Part shown: in pieces, positions 20,936 to 30,197 of the stretch | Numbering within the stretch: the stretch's first letter is position 1 | How the letters are laid out: the number at the start of each line of letters is the position of its first letter | Origin: an uncultured Clostridia bacterium | GTDB lineage: Bacteria > Bacillota > Clostridia > Peptostreptococcales > Anaerovoracaceae | Assembly (NCBI GenBank): GCA_934277495.1 | Contig: CAKQUI010000012.1 | Location: 1 to 31,698 of the forward strand | Length of the DNA stretch: 31,698 nt | Direction: 5' to 3' | The notes under the pieces: generated by a model | What the model was told of the DNA's origin: nothing | The model's input: only the letters and a program-made list of their open reading frames with translations | The model's database searches: none | Made by a program: the position numbers and the translations under genes

Positions 20936-20992
20936 AAAAGCATATGACCCGGAAGAATGTACTTGTACGTTCTCCGGGTCATATGCTTTTTT
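20936..20992. terminator. Long bidirectional terminator
   Basis: AAAAGCATATGACCCGGA (20936-20953) pairs with TCCGGGTCATATGCTTTT (20973-20990), and the stem continues inward (GAATGTAC/GTACGTTC) with one bulge. T-runs lie on both sides. It serves the plus-strand pair and possibly the minus-strand nad operon on the other side, although nadC reads toward it. Confidence 0.88.
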
Positions 20993-21041
20993 GAGCTGTG
21001 ATAAATAAAATCTGCAAAGTATATTCAGTAAAGCTGTTTTA

Positions 21042-21902
21042 TCAGCCTTCTGTCAGTTTAAGATCCTTCAGGGAAAGGTCCAGGATCGGTGCTGAGTGTG
21101 TCAGAGCACCGCTTGAGATGTAATCCACGCCGATATCTGTGAGACGTCTGATATTTTCTATTGTGACATTCCCTGAACATTCTGTTTCGGCTCTGCCTTT
21201 CACCATGTCGACTGCACGACGCATATCATCGTCGGACATATTGTCCAGCATTATTATATCTGCCCCTGCATCCAGAGCTTCCTGGAGCATATCCAGGTTT
21301 TCGACTTCTACTTCTATCTTTCTGACGAAAGGTGCATATTCCTTTGCCATGGCGACAGCCTGCTTCACGCCGCCTGCGGCGTTGATGTGATTGTCTTTGA
21401 GCATCACGCCGTCTGACAGATTGTATCTGTGGTTGAAGCCGCCACCGACTCTGACAGCATATTTTTCGAATATACGCATATTAGGAGTAGTCTTTCTTGT
21501 ATCCAGCAGTTTTGTGGCTGTGCCTTCCAGGACCTTTGCCATGGAGTGTGTATAGGTTGCTATGCCGCTCATCCTCTGCAGGAAATTCAGTGCTGTGCGT
21601 TCGCCGGAAAGTATTGCTCTGACATCTCCCTTTACGACAGCTATGAGCTGGCCTTTTTTCACTTCATCACCATCGGACACATATCTTTCAACGGAGCTTG
21701 TATCGTCAAGCAGACTGAACACACGGCAGAAGACATCCAGACCTGCAATGATGCCGTCCTCCTTGCAGAGAAGCTGTGCTGTTCCAGGTGGGGTTTCTTT
21801 TACAACTGAATTCGTTGAAACATCTTCTGATGAGATGTCTTCTTTAAGTGCCATTAGTATCAGCGGATCGATGTTGTTTTTCATAGTTATTTCGTTTATC
21901 AT
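21042..21902 (-). CDS. nadC: Nicotinate-nucleotide pyrophosphorylase (quinolinate phosphoribosyltransferase)
   Basis: A 286-residue enzyme that joins quinolinate with PRPP, losing CO2, to give nicotinate mononucleotide. Family motifs are all present: ALKEDISSEDVSTNSVV near the start, ERTALNFLQRMSGIAT, DTRKTTPNMRIFEKYAVRVG with GGFNHRYNLSDGVMLKDNHI, EVEVENLDMLQEALDAGADI, and the end VDYISSGALTHSAPILDLSL. Length is normal. The start overlaps the nadB stop by 4 bp (ATGA). It is the last step of the nadA-nadB-nadC operon. Confidence 0.97.
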   Translation of the reverse strand: MINEITMKNNIDPLILMALKEDISSEDVSTNSVVKETPPGTAQLLCKEDGIIAGLDVFCRVFSLLDDTSSVERYVSDGDEVKKGQLIAVVKGDVRAILSGERTALNFLQRMSGIATYTHSMAKVLEGTATKLLDTRKTTPNMRIFEKYAVRVGGGFNHRYNLSDGVMLKDNHINAAGGVKQAVAMAKEYAPFVRKIEVEVENLDMLQEALDAGADIIMLDNMSDDDMRRAVDMVKGRAETECSGNVTIENIRRLTDIGVDYISSGALTHSAPILDLSLKDLKLTEG

Positions 21903-23236
21903 GCTGTTTCTTTTCCGTCCTTTCTGATGGCGTCAAGGATATGCTGCTTGTTGTCCTCTGTGTATTTTTCTGTATCGCTGTATTCATCAAGATCGAGGCT
22001 GTAGATGTCCGCTATGGCCTCCAGTGGAAGCTGTGTGTATTTTTCGCAGCGTGATGGCAAGCCCTGGGTTTTGCTGCAGTTTGAGATCATGTGTTTTGCG
22101 GCGCTTCTGGCGAATACGAGGCTTTCCAGCAGGGAGTTGCTGGCCAGCCTGTTGGCTCCATGGACTCCATTGCAGCATGTCTCTCCTGATGCATAAAGGT
22201 GATCCATCGAGGTATGGCTGTTCAGGTCTACTTCAACGCCTCCCATGAAATAATGTTGAGCAGGCACTACAGGGATCCATTCCTTCGTGATATCGTAGCC
22301 TTCTTCGAGGCATTTTTCGTATATATTAGGGAAACGCTCCCTGACGTCCAGGCCCTTTATAGTGAGGAAAGAAAGCCATACGTGCTCGGTGCCGTCTTTT
22401 TCCATCTGTTTGAATATGGCGTTTGAAACGACGTCTCTCGGCAGCAGCTCGTCGACGAATCTTTCTCCGTTTTTGTCGTACAGATGTGCACCTTCACCTC
22501 TAACCGATTCGGATATCAGGAAACGGCGCTCTTTTTTTCTGGAAAACAGCGTGGTAGGGTGTATCTGTATGTAGCTGATGTTCTTGAGCCTGATACCGTG
22601 CTTCAGGGACAGTGCCAGTGCATCGCCTGTCAGATGCGGGAAGTTGGTGGAACTGCTGTATATACCGCCGATACCTCCGCAGGCCCACATCACATCGTTT
22701 GCGAATACTGCACTGAGGATGCCGTCAGGTCCGGAAACAAGTATCCCGTCGCATGAGCCGTCTTTGCACAGGATATCCACCATAGTGGTGGAAGTCATTA
22801 GTGTGATGTTTTTTCTCGACTGGACCTGGAGCAGCAGCTTCGAGGTTATCTCCTGTCCTGTGATATCATCGTGGTAAAGGATCCTGTTGGTGGAATGGGC
22901 ACCTTCACGGGTGAATGAAAGGCCGTGGTCGTCATGTTCGAATTCGACGCCGTATCCGATGAGTTCCTTTATGACGCTGCGGGAATTCCTTATCATGAGA
23001 TCCACGGAGCCGGGACTGTTCTCGTAGTGTCCTGCACGCATGGTGTCTTCGTAAAAACTTTCGTAGTCCGCATCGTTTTTCTGGACGCATATGCCGCCCT
23101 GCGCCAGGAACGAATCGCTTTCTTCAAGATCGCCTTTGGTTATCATAAGTATATCAGTATCTTCAGGCAGGTGCAGTGCTGTAAAACAGCCTGCAACGCC
23201 GGTACCTACTATTATCACATCATATTGTTTTTTCAT
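21899..23236 (-). CDS. nadB: L-aspartate oxidase
   Basis: A flavoprotein of 445 residues from this start. It oxidises aspartate to iminoaspartate, the substrate of NadA. An FAD Rossmann motif is VIIVGTGVAGCFTALHL. SFLAQGGICV, the EGAHSTNRILYHDDITGQEI run, HPTTLF, LISESVRGEGAHLYD, MGGVEVDLNSHTSMDHLYAS and GVHGANRLASNSLLE mark the succinate dehydrogenase/NadB family. The start at 23236 has AGAAGG ten bases upstream. An ATG nine codons earlier (23263) overlaps the nadA stop as ATGA but lacks a ribosome site, so either start is possible. Somewhat shorter than proteobacterial NadB (about 540), as is common in Clostridia, whose C-terminal helical domain is short. Confidence 0.96.
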   Translation of the reverse strand: MKKQYDVIIVGTGVAGCFTALHLPEDTDILMITKGDLEESDSFLAQGGICVQKNDADYESFYEDTMRAGHYENSPGSVDLMIRNSRSVIKELIGYGVEFEHDDHGLSFTREGAHSTNRILYHDDITGQEITSKLLLQVQSRKNITLMTSTTMVDILCKDGSCDGILVSGPDGILSAVFANDVMWACGGIGGIYSSSTNFPHLTGDALALSLKHGIRLKNISYIQIHPTTLFSRKKERRFLISESVRGEGAHLYDKNGERFVDELLPRDVVSNAIFKQMEKDGTEHVWLSFLTIKGLDVRERFPNIYEKCLEEGYDITKEWIPVVPAQHYFMGGVEVDLNSHTSMDHLYASGETCCNGVHGANRLASNSLLESLVFARSAAKHMISNCSKTQGLPSRCEKYTQLPLEAIADIYSLDLDEYSDTEKYTEDNKQHILDAIRKDGKETA

Positions 23237-23259
23237 GGTAAACATGCCTTCTTTCAGGG

Positions 23260-24168
23260 TCATTCAGACAGCTCGAGCATCCTTTTCATCGGTGCATGGG
23301 CATCTTTTACAAGAGTTTCATCCATTATCACCTCGGTCACTTCGTCTTCAAGAGCGGTAAGGACCTTGTCTATGGATATCTTTTTCATGTTGGGGCATAT
23401 CTGCATATTGCCTGCAGTATAGAATTTCTTGTCGGGATTTTTCTTTTTCAGCTGATAGAAAACGCCCATCTCGGTGGATATTATGAATTCACGGGCGTCG
23501 CTGGCTGTAGCGTAGTTGATGATGCCTGATGTGCTGCCTACATAATCAGCAAGAGCAGTTACTTCCGGACGACATTCAGGGTGAACCAGGACGAGAGCGT
23601 CAGGTCTTGCTTCTTTTGCTTCAAGGAGCTGCTCCTTCAGAACGTTGTGATGTACATGGCAGTAACCGTCGTTGAAAATGAAGTTTTTCTCAGGAAGCTG
23701 GTCTGCAATGAAATGAGCCAGGTTCTGGTCCGGTATGAAATATATATTCTTTTCATGCAGCGAGCTTACTATTTTGAGTGCATTGGATGATGTCACGCAT
23801 ACATCGCTGGCTGCCTTGAGCTCTGCTGTGGAATTGACATAGCAGACAACTGCTACATCGTCGTACTGCTGGCGTATCTCGTCGATGCGTTCGATATCTG
23901 CCATATGAGCCATCGGGCAGTCTGCATCTGCAGCTGGCATCAGGACTTTCTTGCCTGTATTAAGTATCTTGGCACTTTCTCCCATGAAAGATACGCCGCA
24001 CAGGACGATGATATCGGCGTCGACTTTTGTAGCCATATCGCTGAGATAGTATGAATCACCGATGTAGTCGGCTATATCCTGCACTTCATCTGGAACGTAG
24101 TAATGTGCCATTATCACTGCGTTTTTTTCTTTTTTCAAATCCTGTATCTTCCGGATCTTATCGTTCAT
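23260..24168 (-). CDS. nadA: Quinolinate synthase (4Fe-4S)
   Basis: A 302-residue enzyme that condenses iminoaspartate with dihydroxyacetone phosphate to quinolinate. KNAVIMAHYYVPDEVQDIAD at the start, VLCGVSFMGESAKIL with the first cluster cysteine, VVCYVNSTAELKAASDVCVT, PDQNLAHFI, HPECRPEV, and GNMQICPNMKKIS with the last cysteine agree with the short NadA type seen in Clostridia and Thermotoga. Cluster cysteines are present in all three expected places. It is the first gene of the operon; its end overlaps the nadB frame. Confidence 0.97.
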   Translation of the reverse strand: MNDKIRKIQDLKKEKNAVIMAHYYVPDEVQDIADYIGDSYYLSDMATKVDADIIVLCGVSFMGESAKILNTGKKVLMPAADADCPMAHMADIERIDEIRQQYDDVAVVCYVNSTAELKAASDVCVTSSNALKIVSSLHEKNIYFIPDQNLAHFIADQLPEKNFIFNDGYCHVHHNVLKEQLLEAKEARPDALVLVHPECRPEVTALADYVGSTSGIINYATASDAREFIISTEMGVFYQLKKKNPDKKFYTAGNMQICPNMKKISIDKVLTALEDEVTEVIMDETLVKDAHAPMKRMLELSE

Positions 24169-24248
24169 AACTTTAATACTCCTTCGTTATCTATATATTT
24201 CTGTCACTTACAGCCGACGAAGCATGAGCTTTATGTCAGACTGATTCC

Positions 24249-24277
24249 AGTATATCATGTATTCGGATAGATGACAA
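24249..24277 (-). promoter_or_regulatory. nadABC promoter
   Basis: On the minus strand, TTGTCA (24277-24272), 17 bp, TATACT (24254-24249). The leader is about 75 bases. A dyad AGGTGTC-AA-GACAGC (24290-24305) lies just upstream of the -35; it resembles a regulator site and could be for the niacin repressor NiaR, which I cannot verify. Confidence 0.65.
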
Positions 24278-24328
24278 TATTAGTGTATATAAAGGTGTCA
24301 AGACAGCGAGAAAATCCGGGGAAATGCA

Positions 24329-24376
24329 AAGACAGGTCTCTTAGGCAGAATATTATGTCTGCCATGGACCTGTCTT
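24329..24376 (-). terminator. argGH terminator-like hairpin
   Basis: AAGACAGGTC / GACCTGTCTT with an inner GGCAGA / TCTGCC pair makes a long stem 34 bp after the argH stop. The T-tract on the minus strand is short (TTTGCATTT). Confidence 0.6.
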
Positions 24377-24409
24377 CGTTATCATTTTATGTGAGGAATA
24401 ATATTAAGT

Positions 24410-25780
24410 TTATTTTCTTTTAGCGGCTATGTCTTCAAGCTGTTTCTTTACGCTGGCTGTCGATGTGGAGCCTTCGGATCTCTTGGCTTCGATACAGCTG
24501 CGGACAGCTATCTTGTCATAGATATCGTCTTCGAATTTATCTGAGAATGACTTGAATTCGTCCATTGTCATCTCTTCTATGGCAATGCCTTTGTTGATAC
24601 AGTGGAGCACTATCCTGCCGATTATCTCGTGGCAGTCTCTGAACGGTATGCCTTTGGACACAAGGTAGTCTGCCGCATCGGTGGCGTTCATGTATCCGTA
24701 TTTTGCAGCCTGTTCCATCTTTTCTTCTTTCACTTTCATGGTGAGGATCATTTCAGTGAAGATGTTCACCGATGCTTTCAGTGTATCGGCTGCATCGAAT
24801 ACAGGGATCTTGTCTTCCTGAAGGTCTTTGTTGTAAGCCAGCGGCAGACCTTTGCAGATAGTCAGAAGGCTCATCAGGTCACCGTAGACTCTGCCGGTCT
24901 TGCCACGGATAAGCTCTGCCATGTCAGGATTTTTTTTCTGAGGCATGATGCTGCTTCCGGTGGAGAAGGAATCATCTATCTCTACGAAACTGAATTCCAC
25001 GGAGCTCCACAGTATCAGCTCTTCGCATATCCTCGAAAGGTGCATCATCACAACTGCACAGCAGTTGATGAACTCGATGGCGAAATCCCTGTCAGCCACT
25101 GCATCCATACCGTTAGGCAGGACGCTGGCAAAACCCAGTTCTTCTGCAAGGAACTGTCTGTCTGTGTCGTATGTCGTACCAGCCAGCGCCCCGCTGCCAA
25201 GAGGCAGTCTGTCTATCCTTTTGAGACAGTCGGCAAATCTTTCCCTGTCTCTTGAGAACATCTGATAATATGCCAGCAGGTGATAAGCAAGGGTCACAGG
25301 CTGAGCTCTCTGGAGATGAGTGTAGCCCGGCATCACTGTATCGGTGTGCTCCTTCGCCAGTTTTTCCAGTGCGTCCAGAAGCTGTGACAGGCAGCTGTCT
25401 ATGGCAGCAGTCTCTTTTTTCAGGTAAAGTCTGATGTCCACTGCGATCTGGTCGTTACGGCTGCGGGCCGTATGGAGTTTCTTGCCTGTCTGTCCGATAC
25501 GTTCAGTGAGGAGTGTTTCGATATTCATATGGATATCTTCGGACTCGATGGTGAACTCCACCTTGCCTGCTTCTATGTCTGCAAGTATTTCTTTTAATGT
25601 CTTTATGATCAGTTCCGATTCTTCGGCGCTGATTATACCCTGCTTTGCCAGCATTTTCGCATGTGCGATGCTGCCTGTTATATCTTCTTCGTAAAGCCTT
25701 TGGTCGAATCCGATGGATGCATTGAATTCGTCAGCAGAGGTCGTCGATGATTTTGAGAATCTTCCTTTCCAGAGTTTCAT
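24410..25780 (-). CDS. argH: Argininosuccinate lyase
   Basis: A 456-residue enzyme of the fumarase/aspartase superfamily that splits argininosuccinate to arginine and fumarate. Signature GSSIMPQKKNPD with catalytic Ser in the flexible loop, the start KLWKGRFSKSSTTSADEFNA, SEDIHMNIETLL, TARSRNDQIAVDIRLYL, and GYTHLQRAQPVTLAYHLLAY are all present. Length is normal. AGGAAGG precedes the ATG. It follows argG by 21 bp in one operon. Confidence 0.97.
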   Translation of the reverse strand: MKLWKGRFSKSSTTSADEFNASIGFDQRLYEEDITGSIAHAKMLAKQGIISAEESELIIKTLKEILADIEAGKVEFTIESEDIHMNIETLLTERIGQTGKKLHTARSRNDQIAVDIRLYLKKETAAIDSCLSQLLDALEKLAKEHTDTVMPGYTHLQRAQPVTLAYHLLAYYQMFSRDRERFADCLKRIDRLPLGSGALAGTTYDTDRQFLAEELGFASVLPNGMDAVADRDFAIEFINCCAVVMMHLSRICEELILWSSVEFSFVEIDDSFSTGSSIMPQKKNPDMAELIRGKTGRVYGDLMSLLTICKGLPLAYNKDLQEDKIPVFDAADTLKASVNIFTEMILTMKVKEEKMEQAAKYGYMNATDAADYLVSKGIPFRDCHEIIGRIVLHCINKGIAIEEMTMDEFKSFSDKFEDDIYDKIAVRSCIEAKRSEGSTSTASVKKQLEDIAAKRK

Positions 25781-25801
25781 ATCCTGTGGGTCCTTCCTGT
25801 A

Positions 25802-27070
25802 CTATTCTATGAAGTCGCTGCCTTTGAGGACTTTTCTTTCCAGAGATGCGTGTTCCTTCGCTCCGCCTTCGACTGTCTGCTTCTGGATAGCACGGATCTT
25901 AAGCGGCAGTGAGAAGAGGTTGATGAATCCTTCTGCATCGCTCTGGTTGTATACTTCATCTTTACTGAATGTAGCGAACTCTTCGTTGTAAAGTGAGTAA
26001 GGCGACTTCTTGGCTGCTACGATAGCACTGCCTTTGTAAAGCTTCATCTTTACGGTGCCTGTAACTTCTTTCTGAGTAACATCTACGAAAGCGCTGATGG
26101 CTTCACGCAGCGGTGTGTACCAGAGACCGTCATATACCAGCTGTGCGAATTTCTGTGCAACGATGTTCTTGTACTGTGTAGTGTCTCTGTCGAGGATCAG
26201 CTGCTCCAGACCGCTGTGAGCTGCAAAGAGGATAGTGCCTCCCGGCGTCTCGTAAACGCCTCTTGACTTCATTCCAACCAGACGGTTCTCGATGATGTCG
26301 ATGGTGCCGACGCCGTTCTTGCTGCCCAGCTCGTTGAGCTTTGTAAGGAGAGCTACAGGATCCATCTTTTCACCGTCGATAGCTACAGGTACTCCTTTTT
26401 CGAAATCTATGTCGACATAAGTCGGTTCGTCCGGTGCATCTTCAGGAGCTACGCTGAGTACGTGTATAGTCTTGAGATGTTCGTTCCATGGATTTTCCAG
26501 CTCGCCGCCTTCATGGCTGATGTGCCAGATGTTCTCGTCACGGCTGTAGATCTTCTTTGTAGTCTGGCTGATAGGAATGTTGTGAGCCTTAGCATATTCG
26601 ATGAGATCTTCACGTGAGTGGAAATCCCAGAATCTCCATGGTGCGATGATCTTGATAGCAGGGTTCAGAGCCTTGATAGTAGTCTCGAAACGTACCTGGT
26701 CGTTTCCTTTTCCTGTGCATCCGTGAGCTACGTAGAAAGCTTCTTCTTTCTCTGCGATCTCAACAAGCTTCTTTGCCATGAGAGGTCTTGCCATGGATGT
26801 TCCCAGCATGTACTGATTCTCGTATATAGCACCGGCTTTCAGTGTAGGCCAGATATAGTCTGTGATGAATTCTTCTCTCAGGTCCACTGTATAAGCTTTT
26901 ACAGCACCTGTTGCGAGAGCTTTTTTCTCGATGGCGTCAAAGTCTTCTTTCTGTCCTGCGTTGCAGCACACTGCAATAACGTCGTAGTTGTAGTTCTCCT
27001 TGAGCCATGTCATGATAACTGATGTGTCGAGTCCGCCTGAATAGGCTAATACTACTTTTTCCTTTGCCAT
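25802..27070 (-). CDS. argG: Argininosuccinate synthase
   Basis: A 422-residue enzyme that joins citrulline and aspartate using ATP. The PP-loop is [12 protein letters not shown] near the start. [50 protein letters not shown] and [20 protein letters not shown] are family signatures. Length is normal for the bacterial type I enzyme (about 400). AGGAGGAAC is ideally placed before the ATG. First gene of the argGH operon, under a promoter with arginine-repressor-like sites. Confidence 0.98.
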   Translation of the reverse strand: MAKEKVVLAYSGGLDTSVIMTWLKENYNYDVIAVCCNAGQKEDFDAIEKKALATGAVKAYTVDLREEFITDYIWPTLKAGAIYENQYMLGTSMARPLMAKKLVEIAEKEEAFYVAHGCTGKGNDQVRFETTIKALNPAIKIIAPWRFWDFHSREDLIEYAKAHNIPISQTTKKIYSRDENIWHISHEGGELENPWNEHLKTIHVLSVAPEDAPDEPTYVDIDFEKGVPVAIDGEKMDPVALLTKLNELGSKNGVGTIDIIENRLVGMKSRGVYETPGGTILFAAHSGLEQLILDRDTTQYKNIVAQKFAQLVYDGLWYTPLREAISAFVDVTQKEVTGTVKMKLYKGSAIVAAKKSPYSLYNEEFATFSKDEVYNQSDAEGFINLFSLPLKIRAIQKQTVEGGAKEHASLERKVLKGSDFIE

Positions 27071-27104
27071 TTTATGTTCCTCCTGAAAATGATATTTATG
27101 TTTG

Positions 27105-27126
27105 TTTATGCATTTGAGTGCATAAA
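27105..27126. promoter_or_regulatory. Candidate ArgR/AhrC operator in the argG leader
   Basis: A perfect 8-bp dyad TTTATGCA / TGCATAAA with a 6-bp centre lies about 12-33 bases after the predicted argG start of transcription. The half-site resembles arginine boxes of Gram-positive bacteria. A second dyad, TGAAT-TT-ATTCA, overlaps the -35. Confidence 0.5.
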
Positions 27127-27144
27127 AATTAATTCGTTGGCATT

Positions 27145-27172
27145 ATTATACATCAACTGTGAATAAATTCAA
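27145..27172 (-). promoter_or_regulatory. argGH promoter
   Basis: On the minus strand, TTGAAT (27172-27167), 16 bp, TATAAT (27150-27145). Predicted start near 27138, leader about 65 bases. Confidence 0.72.
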
Positions 27173-27290
27173 CCCCCGATTTATAAAAAAACAAAAAAAC
27201 TGTGAAGTTGTTCTGAAAAATGGGAGAAACATTAAAATTTAAGAAGACTTTGCAGATAAAGTATTGTAAAATATATGTAGAGGTACGAAC

Positions 27291-28544
27291 ATGAAATTAA
27301 GTTTTGAAGAAAAACACATAAAGTGGGGACTGACTATATTCCTTGTAATAATATGCAGCATAGCTGTATTTTTTATAGTGTTCAGATTCAATGCACTGCA
27401 GAAGTTCGCAGGCACTGTTTCATCTATACTTACGCCGTTCATATACGGTCTTGTCATGGCATATCTGCTGTGTCCCGTATATAATTTCGTTGTGAAGCAT
27501 ATGAACGGTATGCTGGCACACAAAATGAGAAAAAACTCCAGGGCGCTGGCTGTTTCCAAGGCTCTGGGCACGGTGGTGGCGCTGCTTACGATGTTTGTCA
27601 TCGTGGTAGGTATATTATGGATGATAATACCGGGACTCATAGACAGCGTGGTGAAGATAATAGATATACTGCCTTCCAGCATGGATGCCCTCAAGGAGTG
27701 GCTGGATGTGAAACTCCTGCACTTCCCGGATCTTAAAAGCACTCTTGACGGCTGGATAAACAACTTCACGAAAAATACAGTGAACCTTGTTATGGATAAG
27801 CTGCTTCCGGAGTACACTTCGATAGCGATAGGCGTTTCCGAAGGCGTGATCGGGATATTCAATGTGCTGAAGAACCTTCTCATCGGAGTCATCGTCTGTG
27901 CATATTTCCTCAACAGCAAGGACATATTCGCAGCCCAGAGCCGCAAGGTGATAATGGCTCTGTTCAGCAGGAAGACGGCAGATGAGATATTCAAAGGTGC
28001 ATCCTTCACCAACAAGACTTTCGGAGGCTTCATCAACGGCAAGATAATAGATTCGCTGATAATAGGGCTGATATGCTTCATCGTGATGACTTTGTTCGGC
28101 TGGGAATATTCGCTGCTGATAAGCTGTATAATAGGAATAACCAATATACTGCCGTTTTTCGGGCCGTTCATCGGAGCGATACCGTCTGCGCTGCTGCTGC
28201 TAATGGTAGACCCGCATCAGTGTATATATTTCCTTATATTCGTATTCTGCCTCCAGCAGTTCGACGGGAACCTGCTGGGACCGAAGATACTGGGAGACAG
28301 CACAGGGCTTCCAAGCTTCTGGGTACTGTTTGCCATACTGGTAGGCGGAGGTCTTTTCGGATTTATCGGAATGGTCATAGGTATACCGGTATTTGCAGTG
28401 ATATACACATATCTTTGCAGAGCAGTGAACAGCAGGCTCAGGAAAAAGGGATATTCGACGGATCTGTCACGATACAGCACGGACAGTTACGGAGGATCTG
28501 AGATCAAAACAAATACAGACAAGGACTTAAAAGGTGAAAAATGA
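27291..28544 (+). CDS. AI-2E family (PerM/YtvI-type) membrane protein
   Basis: A 417-residue protein with about eight membrane spans and a soluble segment between spans 3 and 4. It has the family order: an N-terminal pair of helices (LTIFLVIICSIAVFFIVFRF; LTPFIYGLVMAYLLCPVYNF), an amphipathic stretch, then the conserved INGKIIDSLIIGLICFIVMT, LLISCIIGITNILPFFGPFI and QQFDGNLLGPKILGDSTGLP blocks. Family members are reported as autoinducer-2 exporters or sodium/proton antiporters, so the substrate here is open. The C-terminal 30 residues are polar. Its stop overlaps the murB start (ATGA), so it is expressed with the cell-wall operon. Confidence 0.93.
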   Translation: MKLSFEEKHIKWGLTIFLVIICSIAVFFIVFRFNALQKFAGTVSSILTPFIYGLVMAYLLCPVYNFVVKHMNGMLAHKMRKNSRALAVSKALGTVVALLTMFVIVVGILWMIIPGLIDSVVKIIDILPSSMDALKEWLDVKLLHFPDLKSTLDGWINNFTKNTVNLVMDKLLPEYTSIAIGVSEGVIGIFNVLKNLLIGVIVCAYFLNSKDIFAAQSRKVIMALFSRKTADEIFKGASFTNKTFGGFINGKIIDSLIIGLICFIVMTLFGWEYSLLISCIIGITNILPFFGPFIGAIPSALLLLMVDPHQCIYFLIFVFCLQQFDGNLLGPKILGDSTGLPSFWVLFAILVGGGLFGFIGMVIGIPVFAVIYTYLCRAVNSRLRKKGYSTDLSRYSTDSYGGSEIKTNTDKDLKGEK

Positions 28545-29458
28545 TAAAAGATATCAGAGAGAAACTTGAAAAGATAATAAAAGCTGAAGCAATAGAAGAA
28601 AACGCATCGATGGCGGAGCATACATCGTTCAAAGCAGGCGGATGCGCCGATCTGCTGGTGACTGCAGACGATACGGACAGCCTCAGAGCTGTGCTGCAGG
28701 TGCTCAGCAGCGAAGGATGCCCGCATATGGTGCTTGGCAACGGCTCCAACATACTTGTGCGTGACGGAGGTTACCGTGGCGTCATAGTCAGGATCGGCGA
28801 CGGGTTCAGCGATATCAGGACAGATGGAAACAGACTCGTCTGCGGCGCAGCTGCCAGGATGTCGGCAGTCGCAAGAACTGCACAGTCAGAAGGTCTTGCA
28901 GGATTCGAGTTCGCTTCAGGCATACCGGGCAGCATCGGAGGAGCTGTATTCATGAATGCAGGCGCATACGGCGGAGAAATGGCAGATCTGCTGGAAACAG
29001 TGCATGCTGTATCTTCAGACGGCAGCAGAGAGTACGATATCGCTGTATCAGAGCTGGACATGGGATACAGGCATACAGCGCTCCATGAGACCGGCGATAT
29101 CGTCACAGAAGCAGTGCTGAAACTTGAGCCGGGAGACAAAGAGGAGATCAGGAAAACTATCAGTGATCTCACATCGAGAAGGAATGCAAAGCAGCCGGTG
29201 AACTATCCAAGCGCAGGCAGCTTTTTCAAAAGACCGGAAGGTCACTTTGCAGGAGCACTGATACAGGATGCAGGTCTCAAAGGTCTGACGGTGGGAGGTG
29301 CGCAGGTATCTGAACTTCATGCAGGCTTCATAATAAACAGAGGCGGTGCTACAGCATCGGATATCCTGCAGCTTATGGAGATAGTACAGGCACGTGTCAT
29401 GGATATGGCGGGAGTCAGGCTTGAGCCGGAGGTAAGGATAATTGGAGAAGAATTATAA
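28541..29458 (+). CDS. murB: UDP-N-acetylenolpyruvoylglucosamine reductase
   Basis: A 305-residue flavoenzyme, type II MurB, that reduces UDP-GlcNAc-enolpyruvate to UDP-MurNAc. EHTSFKAGGCADLLV at the start and VLGNGSNILVRDGGYRGVIV bind FAD. FEFASGIPGSIGGAVFMNAG and YRHTAL follow. PSAGSFFKRPEGHFAGALIQ carries the catalytic Ser, and LEPEVRIIGE near the end contributes the catalytic Glu. Length is normal. Coupled upstream by ATGA, and overlaps the next gene by 17 bp. Confidence 0.97.
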   Translation: MIKDIREKLEKIIKAEAIEENASMAEHTSFKAGGCADLLVTADDTDSLRAVLQVLSSEGCPHMVLGNGSNILVRDGGYRGVIVRIGDGFSDIRTDGNRLVCGAAARMSAVARTAQSEGLAGFEFASGIPGSIGGAVFMNAGAYGGEMADLLETVHAVSSDGSREYDIAVSELDMGYRHTALHETGDIVTEAVLKLEPGDKEEIRKTISDLTSRRNAKQPVNYPSAGSFFKRPEGHFAGALIQDAGLKGLTVGGAQVSELHAGFIINRGGATASDILQLMEIVQARVMDMAGVRLEPEVRIIGEEL

Positions 29459-30197
29459 TGAAATAGCAGACAGATATGAACTTATATACGATCTGCATAC
29501 TCATACAACATATTCCCACGGCAAGGGGTCCGTGGAAGACAATGTCAGACAGGCGTTCGACAATGGGCTGGAATACATAGCCATATCAGACCACGGACCG
29601 GGACATCTGTTTTACGGCGTCAACAGGAACGAATTCGTTAACATGAGAAACGACATAGAGCGGATGAATGTGAAATATCCCAAGCTCCATGTCAAGATGA
29701 GCGTCGAAGCCAACATCATAAAAGGAGGTAATGGACTTGATATCAGGCCGGAGGAGTTCGAAGAATTCGATTTTATCATAGCAGGATATCACTACGGACT
29801 GTTCGGATGCGACTGCATGAAAAACTGGCTCTGGAGCAAGGGCTTTAAAGCAGGCGAGGAAAAGCTCCGAAAGACGAACACAGATATGGTGATAAGAGCT
29901 TTGAGGCAGAACGATATTTCGATACTGACTCATCCGGGGGACAAGGGCCCCTTTGATATAAAGGCTATAGCTGAGGTCTGTGCCGAGACAGATACACTTA
30001 TGGAAATAAATACATGGCACGGACATATGACAGTGGAAGAGATAAAAATCGCAGCACAGGTCGAAGGTGTGAACTTCATCATAAGCAGCGATGCGCATAC
30101 CCCCGATCGTGTGGGAGATTTCAGAAACGGCGTGATCAGAGCTGCCGAGGCAGGGCTGGATCTGGACCGTATCGTGAACATAAGGGAGAAGGAATGA
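29442..30197 (+). CDS. PHP-domain phosphoesterase
   Basis: A 251-residue PHP enzyme with all metal motifs: DLHTHTTYSHG, AISDHGPGHLF, SVEANI, AGYHYG, LTHPGDKG and SSDAHTPDRVGDF. The fold is a trinuclear metal barrel as in YcdX and histidinol phosphatase. The start is a TTG at 29442 with GGAGG nine bases upstream; no in-frame ATG lies near. In Clostridia a PHP gene often sits between murB and rapZ, with unknown substrate. It overlaps murB by 17 bp and rapZ by 4 bp. Confidence 0.9.
   Translation: MEKNYNEIADRYELIYDLHTHTTYSHGKGSVEDNVRQAFDNGLEYIAISDHGPGHLFYGVNRNEFVNMRNDIERMNVKYPKLHVKMSVEANIIKGGNGLDIRPEEFEEFDFIIAGYHYGLFGCDCMKNWLWSKGFKAGEEKLRKTNTDMVIRALRQNDISILTHPGDKGPFDIKAIAEVCAETDTLMEINTWHGHMTVEEIKIAAQVEGVNFIISSDAHTPDRVGDFRNGVIRAAEAGLDLDRIVNIREKE

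Noticed and set aside
27239..28171. A 310-codon minus-strand frame opposite the AI-2E family gene
   Set aside because: Low-complexity Ser/Thr/Ile-rich translation with no recognisable domain; the plus-strand gene is a clear family member.
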